Source: Anatilimnocola floriformis (GTDB lineage Bacteria > Planctomycetota > Planctomycetia > Pirellulales > Pirellulaceae). Taken from it: a stretch of DNA of 64,000 nt. Within the stretch, counting starts at the first letter, position 1. Every line of letters starts with the position of its first letter. Positions 34,230 through 42,642 of this stretch are shown here, one piece after another. The notes under the pieces were generated by a model. That model saw only the letters and a list, made by a program, of their open reading frames with translations. It had not been told where the DNA came from and ran no database searches. The position numbers were made by a program, and so were the translations under genes. The stretch is taken from NCBI RefSeq assembly GCF_024256385.1, contig NZ_JAMLFW010000002.1:124001-188000 (forward strand). The letters are read 5' to 3'.

Positions 34230-35582
34230 ATGTCTCTTTCGTTCGATCTGATTTGTGTAGGCTCCGGCCCGGCGGCGGCAACAGTCGCCGTCACCTGCGC
34301 AAAAGCAGGTTGGAATGTCGCGATCGTGGAGTCGCAAGACTTCGGCGGAACTTGCGCGCTGCACGGCTGCAATCCGAAGAAAGTCTTCACCAACGCGGCT
34401 GCGCTCTTCGATCGATTTCAACGATCACAAGAAAAACTAACGCGAGGTAAGGCCCGGATCGAATGGTCGGATCTGGTCGCGTTTCAACACGAGTTCACCG
34501 ATCCGGTGCGCGAAAAGAGTGAAGAGAAATTCGAGCAGCGCGGCATCAAGACCTTCCACGGCGTCGCCCGGTTCGTCGGCGAGCGCATCATCGAAGTGGG
34601 CGAGCAACGCCTCGAAGCCAGACGCATTTTTCTGGGCGTCGGCGCGCGACCGACTCCACTGAAAATTATTGGCAACGAGTTAGCGATCACGAGCGACGAC
34701 TTCATGGAACTCGCCGAGTTGCCAGCGCGGGTGTTGTTTCTGGGTGGCGGTTTTATCTCGTTTGAATTCGCGCACTTGGCAGCGCGCGTCGGATCGCAAG
34801 TAACGATTAGCGATCGCCATGAACTGCCGCTACGTTCGTTCGATCCTGACTTAGTGCGTCTGCTCATGAAGAGTTCGCAGGAAGCGGGAATCGACATTCG
34901 GAATGAAACCGAAGCACGCCAGATCGAGCGTAGCGCGAATGGTTTGCGAGTGACGCTGACGACGAAGACTGGCGATAAGCTCATCGATGTTGATCTCGTC
35001 GTGAATAGCGGCGGCCGTGTGCCTGATCTCGCGGGACTGAATCTGGAAGCAGGAAGCATCGCGCACGGCAAGCGCGGTGTGCAGGTGAATGAGTTTCTGC
35101 AAAGCACGACGAATCCCGCCGTCTACGCCGGTGGCGATTGTGCCGACACGGGTGTGCAGATGCTCGCTCCGACAGCCAACGAATCGGCCCGGATTGCCGC
35201 AAAAAACTTGCTGGCCGGTGAACCGGCGACGGCTGTTGATTACGGGCCTGTTCCGCAGGTGGTCTTCAGCGTGCCGCCGCTGGCTGCGGTGGGAATGTCG
35301 GAAGCCGATGCGCGGAACAAGGGCCTGGAGATTGATATTCGTTACGAAGATCTGTCTACGAAAGGCGAGGTGCGAAAGCTCTGCTCATCAACCGCTGGCT
35401 GCAAGCTGATCATCGATCGCCGCAGTGATCGCATCCTCGGCGCGCATCTCCTCGGCCCGCACGCCGACGAGGTCATCAACGTTTTCGCCCTCGCCATTCG
35501 TCAAAAACTAACCGCGGCGGAACTGAAGAGCATGCTCTTCACCTATCCCACCATGACTGCCGAGTATTGCCGGCTGCTGTAA
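34230..35582 (+). CDS. Pyridine nucleotide-disulfide oxidoreductase-like flavoprotein (glutathione-reductase fold)
   Basis: This is a 450-residue member of the two-dinucleotide-binding-domain flavoprotein family. The N-terminal FAD site is FDLICVGSGPAAATVAVTCA, then the redox disulfide C42-C47 in GGTCALHGCNPKKVF. A second Rossmann motif, RVLFLGGGFISFEFAHLAARVGSQVT, binds NAD(P)H. The C-terminal dimerisation domain has GAHLLGPHADEVINVFALAI. At the place of the catalytic HP[ST]xxE of glutathione reductase the text reads FTYPTMTAEY, with Tyr instead of His. So the disulfide can still be reduced, but the substrate and mechanism probably differ from glutathione or lipoamide reductases. Confidence 0.85.
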   Translation: MSLSFDLICVGSGPAAATVAVTCAKAGWNVAIVESQDFGGTCALHGCNPKKVFTNAAALFDRFQRSQEKLTRGKARIEWSDLVAFQHEFTDPVREKSEEKFEQRGIKTFHGVARFVGERIIEVGEQRLEARRIFLGVGARPTPLKIIGNELAITSDDFMELAELPARVLFLGGGFISFEFAHLAARVGSQVTISDRHELPLRSFDPDLVRLLMKSSQEAGIDIRNETEARQIERSANGLRVTLTTKTGDKLIDVDLVVNSGGRVPDLAGLNLEAGSIAHGKRGVQVNEFLQSTTNPAVYAGGDCADTGVQMLAPTANESARIAAKNLLAGEPATAVDYGPVPQVVFSVPPLAAVGMSEADARNKGLEIDIRYEDLSTKGEVRKLCSSTAGCKLIIDRRSDRILGAHLLGPHADEVINVFALAIRQKLTAAELKSMLFTYPTMTAEYCRLL

Positions 35583-35584
35583 GC

Positions 35585-36070
35585 TCAGCCGCGCACGGCG
35601 GCTTCGATTTTCGCCACGTCGATTTTCTTCATCGTCATCATGGCTTCGAAAGCTCGCTTGCCAACGGCGGGATCGGTGCTGGTGAAAGCTTTGGTCAGCA
35701 CGACGGGAGTGATCTGCCACGACAAACCCCATTTGTCCTGGCACCAGCCGCACTGACTCTCCTGACCGCCGTTGCCGACGATCGCGTCCCAATAACGATC
35801 GGTCTCGGCCTGGTCAGCCGTTGCGACCTGAAACGAAAACGCCCACGAGTGTTTGCAGCCCGGCCCACCGTTGAGCCCGATGCACGGAATGCCGAGCACC
35901 GTGAACTCGACCGTCAACACGTCCCCTTTCTTCCCCGCCGGATAATCGGCTGGCGCACGATGCACCGCGCCCACCGACGAATCGGGAAACGTCTGAGCAT
36001 AAAACCGCGCGGCCTCTTCGGCGTCGCGATCGTACCACAGGCAAACAGTGTTCTTGGCTGGTTGAGTCAT
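35585..36070 (-). CDS. VOC-superfamily (PhnB-like) protein
   Basis: The 161-residue product has the paired beta-alpha-beta-beta-beta modules of the vicinal oxygen chelate fold: NTVCLWYDRDAEEAARFYAQ and TFPDSSVG, then VLTVEFTVLGIPCIGLNGGP, then the second half SFQVATADQAETDRYWDAI and SWQITPVVLTKAF. Proteins like this were once annotated as ubiquinone methyltransferase-like (3-demethylubiquinone). No clear metal-ligand triad can be pointed out, so its chemistry is unknown. Its stop lies 2 bases from the stop of the convergent flavoprotein gene. Confidence 0.85.
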   Translation of the reverse strand: MTQPAKNTVCLWYDRDAEEAARFYAQTFPDSSVGAVHRAPADYPAGKKGDVLTVEFTVLGIPCIGLNGGPGCKHSWAFSFQVATADQAETDRYWDAIVGNGGQESQCGWCQDKWGLSWQITPVVLTKAFTSTDPAVGKRAFEAMMTMKKIDVAKIEAAVRG

Positions 36071-36270
36071 GTTGGTTCTCCGTAGCGATGAGTTGATCGG
36101 CCGACGTTTGCAGATTACGAGTGAGCTGGAAACGAAACTTTCCGAGTGTCGGCAAGTTGATTGTAAGATGAGTGGCGCGTCAGATGGCGGCAGCCAAGCG
36201 GTGGCTGCGCAAGTTGCTCGCTAGTTCCGCCCAGTGGCACATTGGCCATGATTTGCTTGGAGATTCAATC

Positions 36271-36522
36271 ATGAAAGAATCACGCGCGCCTTTGCTGGTC
36301 GCATTCGCGCTACTGCTGTTGCCGGTGCTTTATGTCGGAAGCTATCTCGCGCTGGTGCGACCTGCGGGAATGCTGGTTGTCACAATTCGGGTGATGGGCA
36401 GCAGCAACAGAGTCGCCACGGGAAGCAAAACGCATTACTTGCTGGGCGGGCACGCCGCAGAGATTATCTTTCTGCCGCTCGAATTCGTTGACCGACAATT
36501 GCGGCCCGCAGAATGGAAGTAA
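36271..36522 (+). CDS. Small membrane protein of unknown function
   Basis: The ATG at 36271, preceded by TTGGAGATTC, gives 83 residues: a polar start (MKESRAPLL), one transmembrane helix (VAFALLLLPVLYVGSYLALV), and an outside part with the patterned end AAEIIFLPLEFVDRQLRPAEWK. The longer frame from 36172 has a poor leader. The tail motif, with PLE-x-x-D near the end and a tryptophan at the last but one position, suggests a conserved small family, but I do not recognise its role. Confidence 0.6.
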   Translation: MKESRAPLLVAFALLLLPVLYVGSYLALVRPAGMLVVTIRVMGSSNRVATGSKTHYLLGGHAAEIIFLPLEFVDRQLRPAEWK

Positions 36523-36573
36523 TTTGCGCACTCCAATGCGATCAGAGGCACGTCAACGGGAACCGAGGAAAGC

Positions 36574-36975
36574 ATGTCCACGCTCATCTCACGCACGTTC
36601 ACTGTCTCGATCAATCGCCCGCCAGCCGAGGTAGAAACTTACATCACTGATCCGTGCAATTTGCCGAAGTGGGCCGATGGTTTGGGGTCGTCGGTGCGAA
36701 ATGAAAATGGCCAGTGGATCGTCACGACCCGGGCCGGCGAAGTGTCCATTCGCTTTGCGCCGCCGAATCCATTTGGAGTGATCGATCATTGGGTGAAGCT
36801 TGCGCCAGAGGTCGAAATTCACATTCCGATGCGCGTGCTGCCGAGCGGCGACGGGTGTGAAGTCTCGTTTACGCTGTTTCGATTGGCTACGATGAGTGAT
36901 GAGCAATTCGCCGACGACCAGCAGAAGGTCGAGCGCGATATGCAGCGACTTCAGCAGATCTTGAATGGACACTAA
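36574..36975 (+). CDS. SRPBCC-like (START/Bet v1-fold) protein
   Basis: The 133-residue product opens TFTVSINRPPAEVETYITDP and NLPKWADGL, the standard start of polyketide-cyclase/START-like proteins (one strand, a helix pair, then a W), followed by several beta strands and a long C-terminal helix (FADDQQKVERDMQRLQQIL). Such proteins carry or bind hydrophobic ligands; this one has no distinctive ligand residues. Its last 11 bases overlap the next gene in a different frame. Confidence 0.8.
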   Translation: MSTLISRTFTVSINRPPAEVETYITDPCNLPKWADGLGSSVRNENGQWIVTTRAGEVSIRFAPPNPFGVIDHWVKLAPEVEIHIPMRVLPSGDGCEVSFTLFRLATMSDEQFADDQQKVERDMQRLQQILNGH

Positions 36976-37588
36976 CCCTTACGCTTCGCCGCAGATTCCG
37001 CAGCAGGAAGATCCGAACTTCGAACATCGGACCATCCGCGGCAACTTTGTGGTCGATGACCTGACACAGCGCGACGCGGCCCGCGGATATCAGCTGCGGC
37101 ACGTGGCCTGGCTTGGTTCGTCGCTGATCGCGATTCCTGTCATCATCGTGTGCGCGCTGCCGTTTCTCCCGGCAGGGAACAACCTGGACTTCATCGTGCT
37201 GGCGATTGGCGTATTGTTCTTCATCGGGGCGTTTGCTTCGATTGCGATTCACGTCTCGCTCGACTGGTCGATCTTCTGGCACAACCTGCGGCAACTCCGG
37301 TCGCACCCAATTCTGGGAACGGCCGGGCCCTGGTGGATTCAAATCGATGAAGCAGCCATTTCGATCGCCACGGCCCGCGGCCAGCAATCTTGGCCGATCG
37401 AAACCGTGCGACGGATGGAGCTGAATCAGCGGCCCATCGTGATCTGGCTCGAGCGCGATCTGGCCATCGCGCTGCCGAAGCATGGCGACTACGTGGAAGA
37501 TGATTACGCCGGCGTCCGTCGCACGCTGCGGCAGCGGATCATGCACATCGGCGGGCCAATCGCTGGGGCTTTTGCTCCCAGTCGCTGA
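36965..37588 (+). CDS. Membrane protein with N-terminal NPYASP motif
   Basis: The 207-residue protein begins MDTNPYASPQIPQQ. Two transmembrane helices (about 47-70 and 76-98; SSLIAIPVIIVCALPF and FIVLAIGVLFFIGAFASIAI) follow a soluble leader. The rest (about 105-207) is a cytoplasmic beta-rich domain (WWIQIDEAAISIATARGQQS, then VRRMELNQRPIVIWLER). The family is unknown. The short NPY-x-SP N-terminus is shared with the transporter at 39490, otherwise unrelated. It overlaps the SRPBCC gene by 11 bases. Confidence 0.7.
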   Translation: MDTNPYASPQIPQQEDPNFEHRTIRGNFVVDDLTQRDAARGYQLRHVAWLGSSLIAIPVIIVCALPFLPAGNNLDFIVLAIGVLFFIGAFASIAIHVSLDWSIFWHNLRQLRSHPILGTAGPWWIQIDEAAISIATARGQQSWPIETVRRMELNQRPIVIWLERDLAIALPKHGDYVEDDYAGVRRTLRQRIMHIGGPIAGAFAPSR

Positions 37589-37773
37589 TTTTGCGACTCA
37601 AGGGTCCGCTCTACCGGCACAGTCGTTACCGCCGTACCTCTTGGCGAAAAATACACCTGACGATGCGCGTCACCGCCGTTTGACAACGATGCGATCGCGC
37701 CGCAGCAGGACGTATGTTTTCCCTGAGCCGGCATCCCGCCGGTCTGCCAGCAATCGCGAGTTGCGAGCCCCGC

Positions 37774-39414
37774 ATGAGTACGATTACGTCCATTCTTCTC
37801 GTTGATGACGACGCCGCCATGCTGCGGCTGCTCGCTCGTTGGCTGGAGCTCGCCGGCTATCGCGTGCGCACCGCTCGCGACGGCAACGAAGCGTGCGCCG
37901 CCATCGAGCTCGAGTGTCCGCAGATCGTCATCACCGATTGGGAAATGCCCGGCATGGACGGCCACGAGCTGTGCCGCTGGGTTCGCTCGCAATCACTGCC
38001 GCACTACGTCTATCTGATGCTGCTGACGGTCCGCAGTGGTCTTGAAGATCTGGTGCGCGGTCTGGAATCTGGCGCCGATGATTTTCTAAAGAAACCGATC
38101 GACAAAGATGAGCTTCTCGCGCGCTTGCGCTCTGGCAGTCGTGTGCTCGAACTCGAACAACGACTCGGCGTGCTCGCGCGCTGCGATGCGCTCACCGGCT
38201 TGACGTCGCGGCGAACCTTTTTTGAATTCCTGAATCGCGAATGGAGCCGTTCGCAGCGTTATCATTTTCCGCTCTCCTGCGTGATGGTCGATATCGACTT
38301 CTTTAAACGAATCAACGATCTGCATGGCCATGCCGTGGGCGATGAAGTCATCCGCCGCGTCGGCGCCGCACTCGCCGAAGGTTGCCGCAATAGTGATGTG
38401 GTGAGTCGTTACGGCGGCGAAGAATTCTGTCTGTTGCTGCCCGAAACCAGCGAAGACAACGCTGCCATCTGGGCCAACCGAATGCGTCAGCGCTTGGCTG
38501 ACCTGAAGTTTCAAGTTGGCGACAAGGAAGTGCAAATCACGGCGAGTCTGGGCGTGGCGCAGCGGATGGACGACATGGCGTCGCCGGAGCAACTCATCGA
38601 TATGGCCGATCAGGCCTTGATGGTGGCAAAGCGTTCGGGGCGCGATCGCGTCGTGACCTATCACTCGCTGAGCGAAGCCAAGCCAAAGTCGACCAGCAGC
38701 ACCAGCCCGGCGGTTCTGCTGCAAGATGTTCCTGCTCGCCAGGTAATGACCACGCTAGTCGCCGGCCTGCATCAAGAAGACACCGTCGATATCGCCTCGC
38801 GGCACTTCCTCCGCTTTCGCATCACCATCGCGCCGGTGGTCGACGACGACGGCAAGCTCGTCGGCGTGCTCTCCGAAAAAGATGTGATGGCCGCGATGCT
38901 GCAAGCCAATTGGTGGCAACTGCGCATCGCCGACGTGATGAAGACCAACGTCGTTTGTTACGAAGAAGACACTCCCGCGCTGAGCATTTATGAATTCCTC
39001 TGCCGCGTGACGCTGCGCGCCGCCGTGATCGTGAAGAACGGTGTGCCGAGCGGCTTGATCACTCGCGGCAGCGTGCTGCGATACTTCATCAACTGCTTAT
39101 CGGTGCGCGGCCAACTGCGCGGCGGCGGTGAAGAAGCCGATGGCGTTGCTGTCACGAAGTCTTCGGCAGCCGAAGTGCGGCGGCGGATTCTGCAAACCGT
39201 GCGGGCCGTGAACGACGAAGCGCTTGATCTGCGCGAACGACTCGCCGAAGTGGAGCAAGACAGCCCCACTCCGCAGTCAGTGGCGAGCGAACTGGTCCCC
39301 TGTCTCGTCGGCGGCGCGTCGCGAATTCAAGAACTCGCCAACGATCTGCTGGCCTGTTCGCGGTTCGCCGGCGAAGTGGCCGAGCAGGCGGAACACGCGG
39401 TGCTGTTAGGTTAA
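37774..39414 (+). CDS. Response regulator with GGDEF diguanylate cyclase and twin CBS domains
   Basis: The domain order is receiver (about residues 1-118; phospho-acceptor Asp55 in VITDWEMPGMDG), GGDEF (about 150-305; ALTGLTSRRTFFEFL, then VDIDFFKRINDLHGHAVGDE), two CBS repeats (about 320-440; ARQVMTTLVAGLHQ, KLVGVLSEKDVMAAML, then IADVMKTNVVCYEED and GLITRGSVLRYF), and a helical tail to 546. The active site is intact (GGEEF, residues 214-218) and the inhibitory RxxD site is present five residues before it (R205-D208). So it should make cyclic di-GMP in response to phosphorylation and may sense a nucleotide or state through the CBS pair. I start at the ATG at 37774; the frame is open further upstream. 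Confidence 0.9.
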   Translation: MSTITSILLVDDDAAMLRLLARWLELAGYRVRTARDGNEACAAIELECPQIVITDWEMPGMDGHELCRWVRSQSLPHYVYLMLLTVRSGLEDLVRGLESGADDFLKKPIDKDELLARLRSGSRVLELEQRLGVLARCDALTGLTSRRTFFEFLNREWSRSQRYHFPLSCVMVDIDFFKRINDLHGHAVGDEVIRRVGAALAEGCRNSDVVSRYGGEEFCLLLPETSEDNAAIWANRMRQRLADLKFQVGDKEVQITASLGVAQRMDDMASPEQLIDMADQALMVAKRSGRDRVVTYHSLSEAKPKSTSSTSPAVLLQDVPARQVMTTLVAGLHQEDTVDIASRHFLRFRITIAPVVDDDGKLVGVLSEKDVMAAMLQANWWQLRIADVMKTNVVCYEEDTPALSIYEFLCRVTLRAAVIVKNGVPSGLITRGSVLRYFINCLSVRGQLRGGGEEADGVAVTKSSAAEVRRRILQTVRAVNDEALDLRERLAEVEQDSPTPQSVASELVPCLVGGASRIQELANDLLACSRFAGEVAEQAEHAVLLG

Positions 39415-39489
39415 TTTGCGGGGAAAACCGCACCGTGCCAGCGGCAGACTGCTGTCTCCGTTTTTCGCCGATTCTGCTACGATTGCAGC

Positions 39490-40878
39490 ATGAATGAGGC
39501 GAAACCAAATCCTTACGAATCACCCCGCCACGTCGACGTGCCCACCGATTTGCCCGATGGCGCCAAGCTGTTGCACGCAGAGCGGCCTGTCACGCGGAAA
39601 GAAATCGTGGCCTGGGCTCTGTGTGATTGGGCCAATAGCGCGTACTCGACGCTGTCGATCACGCTGCTGGTGAACTACATCACCAAGCTCGCGATTCCCG
39701 AGAATCAACCGATCACTGCCTTCGGTATGGAGATCACCGGCCTGCGGGTCTGGACGTGGGGTCTCGGGATTTCGATGTTCTGCGCGGCGCTGATGTCTCC
39801 CATTCTCGGCGCGATGGCCGATGCGCGGGCCAGCAAATGGAAATGGCTGATCAGCACGTCGTTTTTGGGAGCGATTTGCGCGACGTTGATTCCTCTCGCG
39901 CCGGTCGCGCAGCCCTGGCTGATCATTGGTTTGTTTTTTGTCACCAGTTTGTCGTTTGAGTTGTCGTTCGGTTTTTACAACGGCTTCCTGCCGGAGCTCG
40001 CTGACGATGAATCGATGAACCGCTTGTCGGGAATCGGTTTCGCGGCCGGTTATCTCGGTGGCGGTTTGGCGCTGGCAGTGGTCTTGGTCTTGTTTGCCAT
40101 CGGCGGTTCGATCGGCTTGCCCGATCTCCCCTCGCGAGCGCGCGCCGGGCTCGTTGTGATGGGACTCTGGTGGGGCCTATTTATGATTCCCGCCGCGCTC
40201 TGGCTGCGCGATCGGGCCAAGCCGCGGAACATTCATGCCGGCATGGCGAGCACTGCCTTTCATGCGGTCGGCCAGGTGTTGCGGACACTGCAAAACGTGC
40301 GGGCCTACAGCGTTCTCTCGATCTTTCTCGCTGGCTTCTTGATCTACAACGAGGGCATTCAAACCGTCATGAGCCAGGCCGGCTACTTCGGGGAGAAAGT
40401 TCTCGCGATGAGCGCCTCGGAGTTGATGCTGCTCGTGCTGATGATCCAAATGCTCGCCGCGCCGGCAGCGCTGGGAGTGGGCTGGCTATCGGATCGCATC
40501 GGTGCGAAGACGACCCTGCTGGTCTGCTTGGCCATCTGGTGCGCGCTGCTGGTGGGCGCTTACTTTGTCAGCACCAAGCCGCAATTCTGGGTGATGGGCG
40601 TGGTCGTCGCGCTGGTGATGGGTGGCACGCAGGCAGTGGGCCGCTCGATGATGGGCGTGATGACGCCGGAAGCAAAGACGGCCGAGTTCATGGGCTTCTT
40701 CAATCTCTCGGCGCGAGCCACCAGCATGGTCGGGCCGATTCTGTTCGGCGAAGTGATGCACGCCACCGGCAGCGCTAACGCAGCCATCCTCAGCCTGCTC
40801 AGCTTCATCATCATCGGCATGGCGGTGGTATCGTTCGTCAACCTGCGCCGCGGCATCGAACAAGCGCGGGCTGGCTAG
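39490..40878 (+). CDS. MFS transporter of the UMF1/Atg22-like family, with NPYESP N-terminus
   Basis: The 462-residue product has about twelve membrane helices and the hallmark CDWANSAYSTLSITLLV (about residues 40-56) of the UMF1 subfamily related to yeast Atg22. Other blocks are LGAMADARASKWKWLIS (the MFS A-motif region), and the second-half motif VGWLSDRIGAKTTLL. The polar N-terminus is MNEAKPNPYESPRHVDVP, which shares NPY-x-SP with the protein at 36965. The substrate is unknown; Atg22 exports amino acids from vacuoles, and bacterial homologues are uncharacterised. Confidence 0.87.
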   Translation: MNEAKPNPYESPRHVDVPTDLPDGAKLLHAERPVTRKEIVAWALCDWANSAYSTLSITLLVNYITKLAIPENQPITAFGMEITGLRVWTWGLGISMFCAALMSPILGAMADARASKWKWLISTSFLGAICATLIPLAPVAQPWLIIGLFFVTSLSFELSFGFYNGFLPELADDESMNRLSGIGFAAGYLGGGLALAVVLVLFAIGGSIGLPDLPSRARAGLVVMGLWWGLFMIPAALWLRDRAKPRNIHAGMASTAFHAVGQVLRTLQNVRAYSVLSIFLAGFLIYNEGIQTVMSQAGYFGEKVLAMSASELMLLVLMIQMLAAPAALGVGWLSDRIGAKTTLLVCLAIWCALLVGAYFVSTKPQFWVMGVVVALVMGGTQAVGRSMMGVMTPEAKTAEFMGFFNLSARATSMVGPILFGEVMHATGSANAAILSLLSFIIIGMAVVSFVNLRRGIEQARAG

Positions 40879-40890
40879 GCTGCTGGCCCA

Positions 40891-41607
40891 TTACTCCAGC
40901 GGCTTCTTTTCCGTGAGCAGTTTGTGAATCTGCTCGTTCCAAATCTTGTAGCCCGCAGGGCTCATGTGGAGCATGTCTTTCACGAAGAGTTCCTGCGGCG
41001 GTTGGCCGTCGCTGCCGAGCATGGCAGGGACGATGTCGACATAGAGGAGCCGCTGCGAATCTTGTTCGCACTGTTTGCGGATCAGCTCGTTGGCCGCCTT
41101 TTGTTTTTCGTAGATCGACCAGCGCGACGGGCTGGGCTTGATGGCGATGATCCAGATTTTGGTTTTCGGCAGTTCTTTGTGAACGACTGCGCAGAATTCG
41201 GCAAAGTCCGCCGCGACTTTTTCGGGTGTCTTGTTCGCTTTCAAATCGTTGTCGCCGGAGTAGAAGATGACCAGCTTCGGTTGGAGCGGCGTAACGATTT
41301 TGGTCGCTTGCTGGGTCGCATCGACCGCCTGCGATCCACCAAAGCCGCGATTGACGACCGGCAGATTCGGAAAGGCTTTGGCGACGTCCCACAGGCGGAT
41401 GCTGCTGCTGCCGGTGAAGACGATGCCACCCTTCGGCGGCGGCGACTTTTCGTCCTTGGCGAGCATGGCGGTGATTTCCTTTTCCCACTTATCGGCGGCG
41501 GGCGTTTCGGTTTTGGGAGTTTCGCTTTTGGGTGCAGCCGTTTGAGCGCTTGCTAGCGAGACCAGAACCAGGCCGACGCAGAGTGAAGCGAATTTTGACG
41601 CGAGCAT
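40891..41607 (-). CDS. Secreted SGNH/GDSL-type hydrolase
   Basis: The protein is a 238-residue exported esterase-like hydrolase: signal peptide MLASKFASLCVGLVLVSLAS, then the four SGNH blocks. Block I is VFTGSSSIRLW, with Ser68 as the likely nucleophile; block II is VNRGFGGSQ with the oxyanion Gly; block III is FYSGDND with the oxyanion Asn; block V is DMLHMSPAGY with the catalytic Asp and His. This is the platelet-activating-factor-acetylhydrolase-like subgroup. The natural ester is unknown. It converges on the UMF1 transporter gene, with 12 bases between the stops. Confidence 0.9.
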   Translation of the reverse strand: MLASKFASLCVGLVLVSLASAQTAAPKSETPKTETPAADKWEKEITAMLAKDEKSPPPKGGIVFTGSSSIRLWDVAKAFPNLPVVNRGFGGSQAVDATQQATKIVTPLQPKLVIFYSGDNDLKANKTPEKVAADFAEFCAVVHKELPKTKIWIIAIKPSPSRWSIYEKQKAANELIRKQCEQDSQRLLYVDIVPAMLGSDGQPPQELFVKDMLHMSPAGYKIWNEQIHKLLTEKKPLE

Positions 41608-41740
41608 GTCAGGTTCCCAAGGGAGAGTGTCAGGAGGGTGGCTGGCGAGCCATTCCGCTTATGCCGGTTGGGCGTTTTGCGGAACCTCATGATAAATGGC
41701 CGCACCGCGGGTTGCACGCCGCCGATAAGACGTGGGCTAG

Positions 41741-41761
41741 TCCGCCGTGAGCCTCGGCGGA
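41741..41761. repeat. Short hairpin upstream of clpP1
   Basis: TCCGCCG (41741-41747) pairs perfectly with CGGCGGA (41755-41761) around a 7-base loop, within the clpP1 upstream region. It may be a regulatory or dispersed element; no promoter elements can be assigned with confidence between it and the start at 41885. Confidence 0.35.
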
Positions 41762-41884
41762 ATAATACGCACAGGTAATCTAATAGTTTCTGACGCAACT
41801 GTTCCCTCCCCCGTCGCCGCAAAACACGCGGGCTTGAATTGAGCTTGAGTCAGAGAAGTTGTCTCCTCGGAAGGATCGCCCCTG

Positions 41885-42514
41885 ATGAACCGATACTTGC
41901 CCAGCCCCATCGAAAACAGCCAGTCGCATCAAAGTTATCAGCGGCAGCGCCAATTGACCCTTGGCGACCTGCTGCTCGAAAACCGCATTGTGTTTTTGCA
42001 GGGCGAAATTCACACCGGCAACGCCAACGAAATTGTGATGAAGCTGCTGTACTTGCAGAGCGAAAACCGCCGCAAGGACATCCACTTCTACATCAGCTCG
42101 CCTGGCGGCGACGTGGTCGCGACCCTCGCGATTTACGACACCATGCAAATCCTCAGCTGCCCCATCAACACCTACTGCGTCGGTATGGCCGCCAGCGGTG
42201 CGGCGGTGCTGCTGATCGGCGGCACCAAGGGCAAACGCTTCGCCCTGCCGCACGCTCGCGTGATGATGCATCAGCCCTACGGCGGTGTGAGTGGCCAGAT
42301 CAGCGACATCGAAATCCAAGCCAACGAAATCATTCGTTATCGCGAAGTCCTCAACGGCATCTTGGCCAAGCACACCGGCCAGTCGATCGAGAAGATCGCC
42401 AAGGACACTGACCGCGACTTCTTTATGTCGGCCGAAGAATCGAAGGCCTACGGCGCCGTCGATGACGTGCTGAAGCACGCTCCGCAGCAAGAATCGCTGT
42501 CGGACAAGGCCTAA
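41885..42514 (+). CDS. clpP: ATP-dependent Clp protease proteolytic subunit, paralogue 1
   Basis: ClpP forms the chambered serine protease that works with Clp ATPases. The catalytic triad is complete: Ser104 (GMAASGAAVL), His129 (VMMHQP), and Asp174 (KDTDRDFFMS). At 209 residues it has the usual length, with an N-terminal extension MNRYLPSPIENSQSHQSYQR and the fold-core SPGGDVVATLAIYDTMQ. Compared with paralogue 2 it has a longer N-terminus and a different hydrophobic face, so the two may form a mixed barrel. It starts the pair; clpP2 follows after a perfect inverted repeat. Confidence 0.95.
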   Translation: MNRYLPSPIENSQSHQSYQRQRQLTLGDLLLENRIVFLQGEIHTGNANEIVMKLLYLQSENRRKDIHFYISSPGGDVVATLAIYDTMQILSCPINTYCVGMAASGAAVLLIGGTKGKRFALPHARVMMHQPYGGVSGQISDIEIQANEIIRYREVLNGILAKHTGQSIEKIAKDTDRDFFMSAEESKAYGAVDDVLKHAPQQESLSDKA

Positions 42515-42526
42515 CTAAATTGCTCC

Positions 42527-42600
42527 TATCAGCCGCCGGGCGCTAGCCCCCGGCTCTGATGGGCAGGAGAAAGCCGGGGGCTAGCGCCCGGCGGCTGATA
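42527..42600. repeat. Perfect 29-base inverted repeat between clpP1 and clpP2
   Basis: The arms 42527-42555 and 42572-42600 are perfect reverse complements over 29 bases, with a 16-base loop. Each arm contains CCGGGCGCTAGCCCCCGG and is nearly self-complementary. This is the strongest hairpin in the window. It begins 13 bases after the clpP1 stop and could limit transcription into, or stabilise the RNA between, the two paralogues. Confidence 0.88.
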
Positions 42601-42642
42601 AATCAAACTCACACCAATACAAATAACAACGGAGTGCTCCCG

